Shown piece after piece: positions 4,680 to 5,447 of a DNA stretch of 5,447 nt. The stretch covers positions 1 to 5,447 of the forward strand of contig JAAZJV010000324.1 in assembly GCA_012800135.1 (NCBI GenBank), given 5' to 3'. Positions within the stretch are counted from its first letter, which is position 1. Every line of letters begins with the position of its first letter. This DNA is from Clostridiaceae bacterium (GTDB taxonomy: Bacteria; Bacillota; Clostridia; Saccharofermentanales; DTU023). Under the pieces are notes generated by a model. That model saw only the letters and a list, made by a program, of their open reading frames with translations, did no database searches and was not told the origin of the DNA. The position numbers were made by a program, and so were the translations under genes.

Positions 4680-5447
4680 GGCTACCCTCCGCAGCTCCAA
4701 CAAGCTGCCCTCTGAGCCAGTCACTGAACTGATCAACAACGCCGTCAATGTCGGGCTCGGATTGTACGTTCGTGAAGTCAAAACTCATATCCGCAAACGT
4801 GAATCGATTAATCACGTCGCGTTCAGCAATCTCCCTCAAATATTTAAGTTCTTCATTACTGATATCAAGAGAATCTTTTATGCTTCCGACGTTCCTGTCG
4901 ATGTTCTTGATCGCCCCTGTAGAGACCGGCTCGAATGAATAACTTGCAGGATCGACCGGTCGAAAATCCTCAACCGTTTCGACTCCGCTTTCTTTTTCTT
5001 TGTCGAGCTCACGTTTCGCCGCATCAATCTCGGCCAGCCTAGCAGCTGTGGCGTCACGGGCATTTTGCTTCATGGCTGCAAGTTCTGCCGCACGACCTTC
5101 TATGCCTGCATTTATTTCAGCTCTCTGAGCGTCTAGTTCTGCTTCTCTAGCCTGTTTAGCCGCCTCGTTTTCGAGAGCTGCCATCGTTCCAAATGTAACG
5201 TGTTCGATAAGATCAATGCTGACAAAGGGAATCTTATTAAGCGTATTAATGAATCCGTTGATAATATCGATGGCTCCGTTAACCATGTTTTGCAAGATCA
5301 TCAGGACTGATACCTTCATATCCCCGATAAAGCCTGCAATCGCTACACCTGCGCTTGACCATGCGAGTTTCAAACGAGCAATTAGGTCAATAACCCAGTA
5401 CACGCCGGTAAAAAAACCTATTTTGACCCAATCCCAAGCGGTTAGGA
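4672..5447 (-). CDS. Tail tape measure protein, C-terminal 257 residues (5' part beyond right edge)
   Basis: The frame is open from the right edge to TAA 4674-4672. The GTG at 5403-5401 is an internal Val, since 14 upstream in-frame residues (LTAWDWVKIGFFTG) continue the tape-measure pattern. Visible parts, numbered from the first whole residue, are: a Trp/Gly-rich membrane-like segment with GFFTGVYWVIDLIARLKLAW (11-30) and ASAG-like turns; a conserved hydrophobic stretch VLMILQNMVNGAIDIINGFI (47-66) followed by NTLNKIPFVSIDLIEHVTFG (67-86); an Ala/Glu/Arg-rich coiled coil (about 89-153); a Pro-containing linker (155-172); and a C-terminal part with DISNEELKYLREIAERDVIN (194-213) and DIDGVVDQFSDWL (232-244). 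Tape measures span the tube lumen, set tail length and are expelled on contraction. The C-terminal part lies near the baseplate hub, consistent with the next genes. Full-length relatives are usually many hundreds of residues, so most of the gene is missing. Confidence 0.95.
   Translation of the reverse strand, partial: LTAWDWVKIGFFTGVYWVIDLIARLKLAWSSAGVAIAGFIGDMKVSVLMILQNMVNGAIDIINGFINTLNKIPFVSIDLIEHVTFGTMAALENEAAKQAREAELDAQRAEINAGIEGRAAELAAMKQNARDATAARLAEIDAAKRELDKEKESGVETVEDFRPVDPASYSFEPVSTGAIKNIDRNVGSIKDSLDISNEELKYLREIAERDVINRFTFADMSFDFTNVQSEPDIDGVVDQFSDWLRGQLVGAAEGSHA
4685..4690 (-). promoter_or_regulatory. Ribosome binding site that fixes the start of the LysM protein gene
   Basis: GGAGGG on the minus strand, 5 bases before ATG 4679-4677, lies within the last codons of the tape-measure gene. 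It supports the 229-residue form over a longer frame starting at 4781, which would overlap the tape measure by 110 bases. Confidence 0.75.

Noticed and set aside
4567..4938. Plus-strand open frame of 123 codons
   Set aside because: It lies antisense to the end of the tape measure and the start of the LysM gene, both strongly supported. Its protein shows no family pattern and no proper ribosome site context; it is a shadow frame.
5401..5403. GTG as the start of a separate 243-residue gene
   Set aside because: The frame is open upstream to the window edge and the 14 extra residues continue the tape-measure pattern; GTG is an internal Val codon.

Overview
The window is a stretch of phage tail-assembly genes, all on the minus strand, from a prophage, phage or phage-tail-like bacteriocin (tailocin) of a Gram-positive host. 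Gene order and protein motifs match the baseplate module of contractile-tail elements of the Bacillus subtilis PBSX / skin type: tape measure, LysM protein (XkdP), hub protein (XkdQ), DUF2577 (XkdR), DUF2634/gp25-like (XkdS), baseplate J-like (XkdT), DUF2313/YmfQ-like (XkdU), then a tail fibre in the xkdV position. Near-perfect AGGAGG ribosome sites before almost every gene, use of a TTG start and a moderate base composition (mid-40s % GC by eye, not computed) point to Bacillota. Bacillales such as Paenibacillus, Brevibacillus or Bacillus relatives are my best guess from the style of the tape-measure and J proteins, but this is inference.

Layout, read in the direction of transcription (right to left). 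The C-terminal part of the tape measure runs off the right edge (5447 to 4672). Next come the LysM protein (4679-3990), the hub protein (3979-3044), a small OB-fold-like protein with a TTG start set inside the previous gene (3051-2803), the gp25-like wedge protein (2806-2429), the J-like wedge protein (2442-1390), the YmfQ-like protein (1400-852), a 226-residue fibre with 22-residue HxH repeats (859-179), and the first 55 codons of an unrecognised gene that leaves through the left edge (166-1). Neighbouring genes overlap by 4 to 14 bases or are 10 to 12 bases apart. There is no non-coding stretch longer than about 12 bases, and I see no internal promoter, terminator, RNA gene, mobile element or CRISPR array. 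The block is best read as part of one long polycistronic message with translational coupling.

How the parts fit together (known for the families, not shown here): the tape measure sets tail length and is packed in the tube. The LysM protein and the XkdQ hub close the tube end, and XkdR probably sits at the hub tip. XkdS and XkdT form wedges that trigger sheath contraction. XkdU links wedge to fibre, and the fibre, with the protein encoded at the left edge, meets the cell surface. No capsid, packaging, lysis or integrase gene falls in the window, so phage and tailocin cannot be told apart. I found no undescribed system. The points most worth a look are the metal-binding-type repeat tract in the fibre, the spike-like nature of XkdR, an octapeptide repeat at the XkdU C-terminus and the unidentified left-edge gene.
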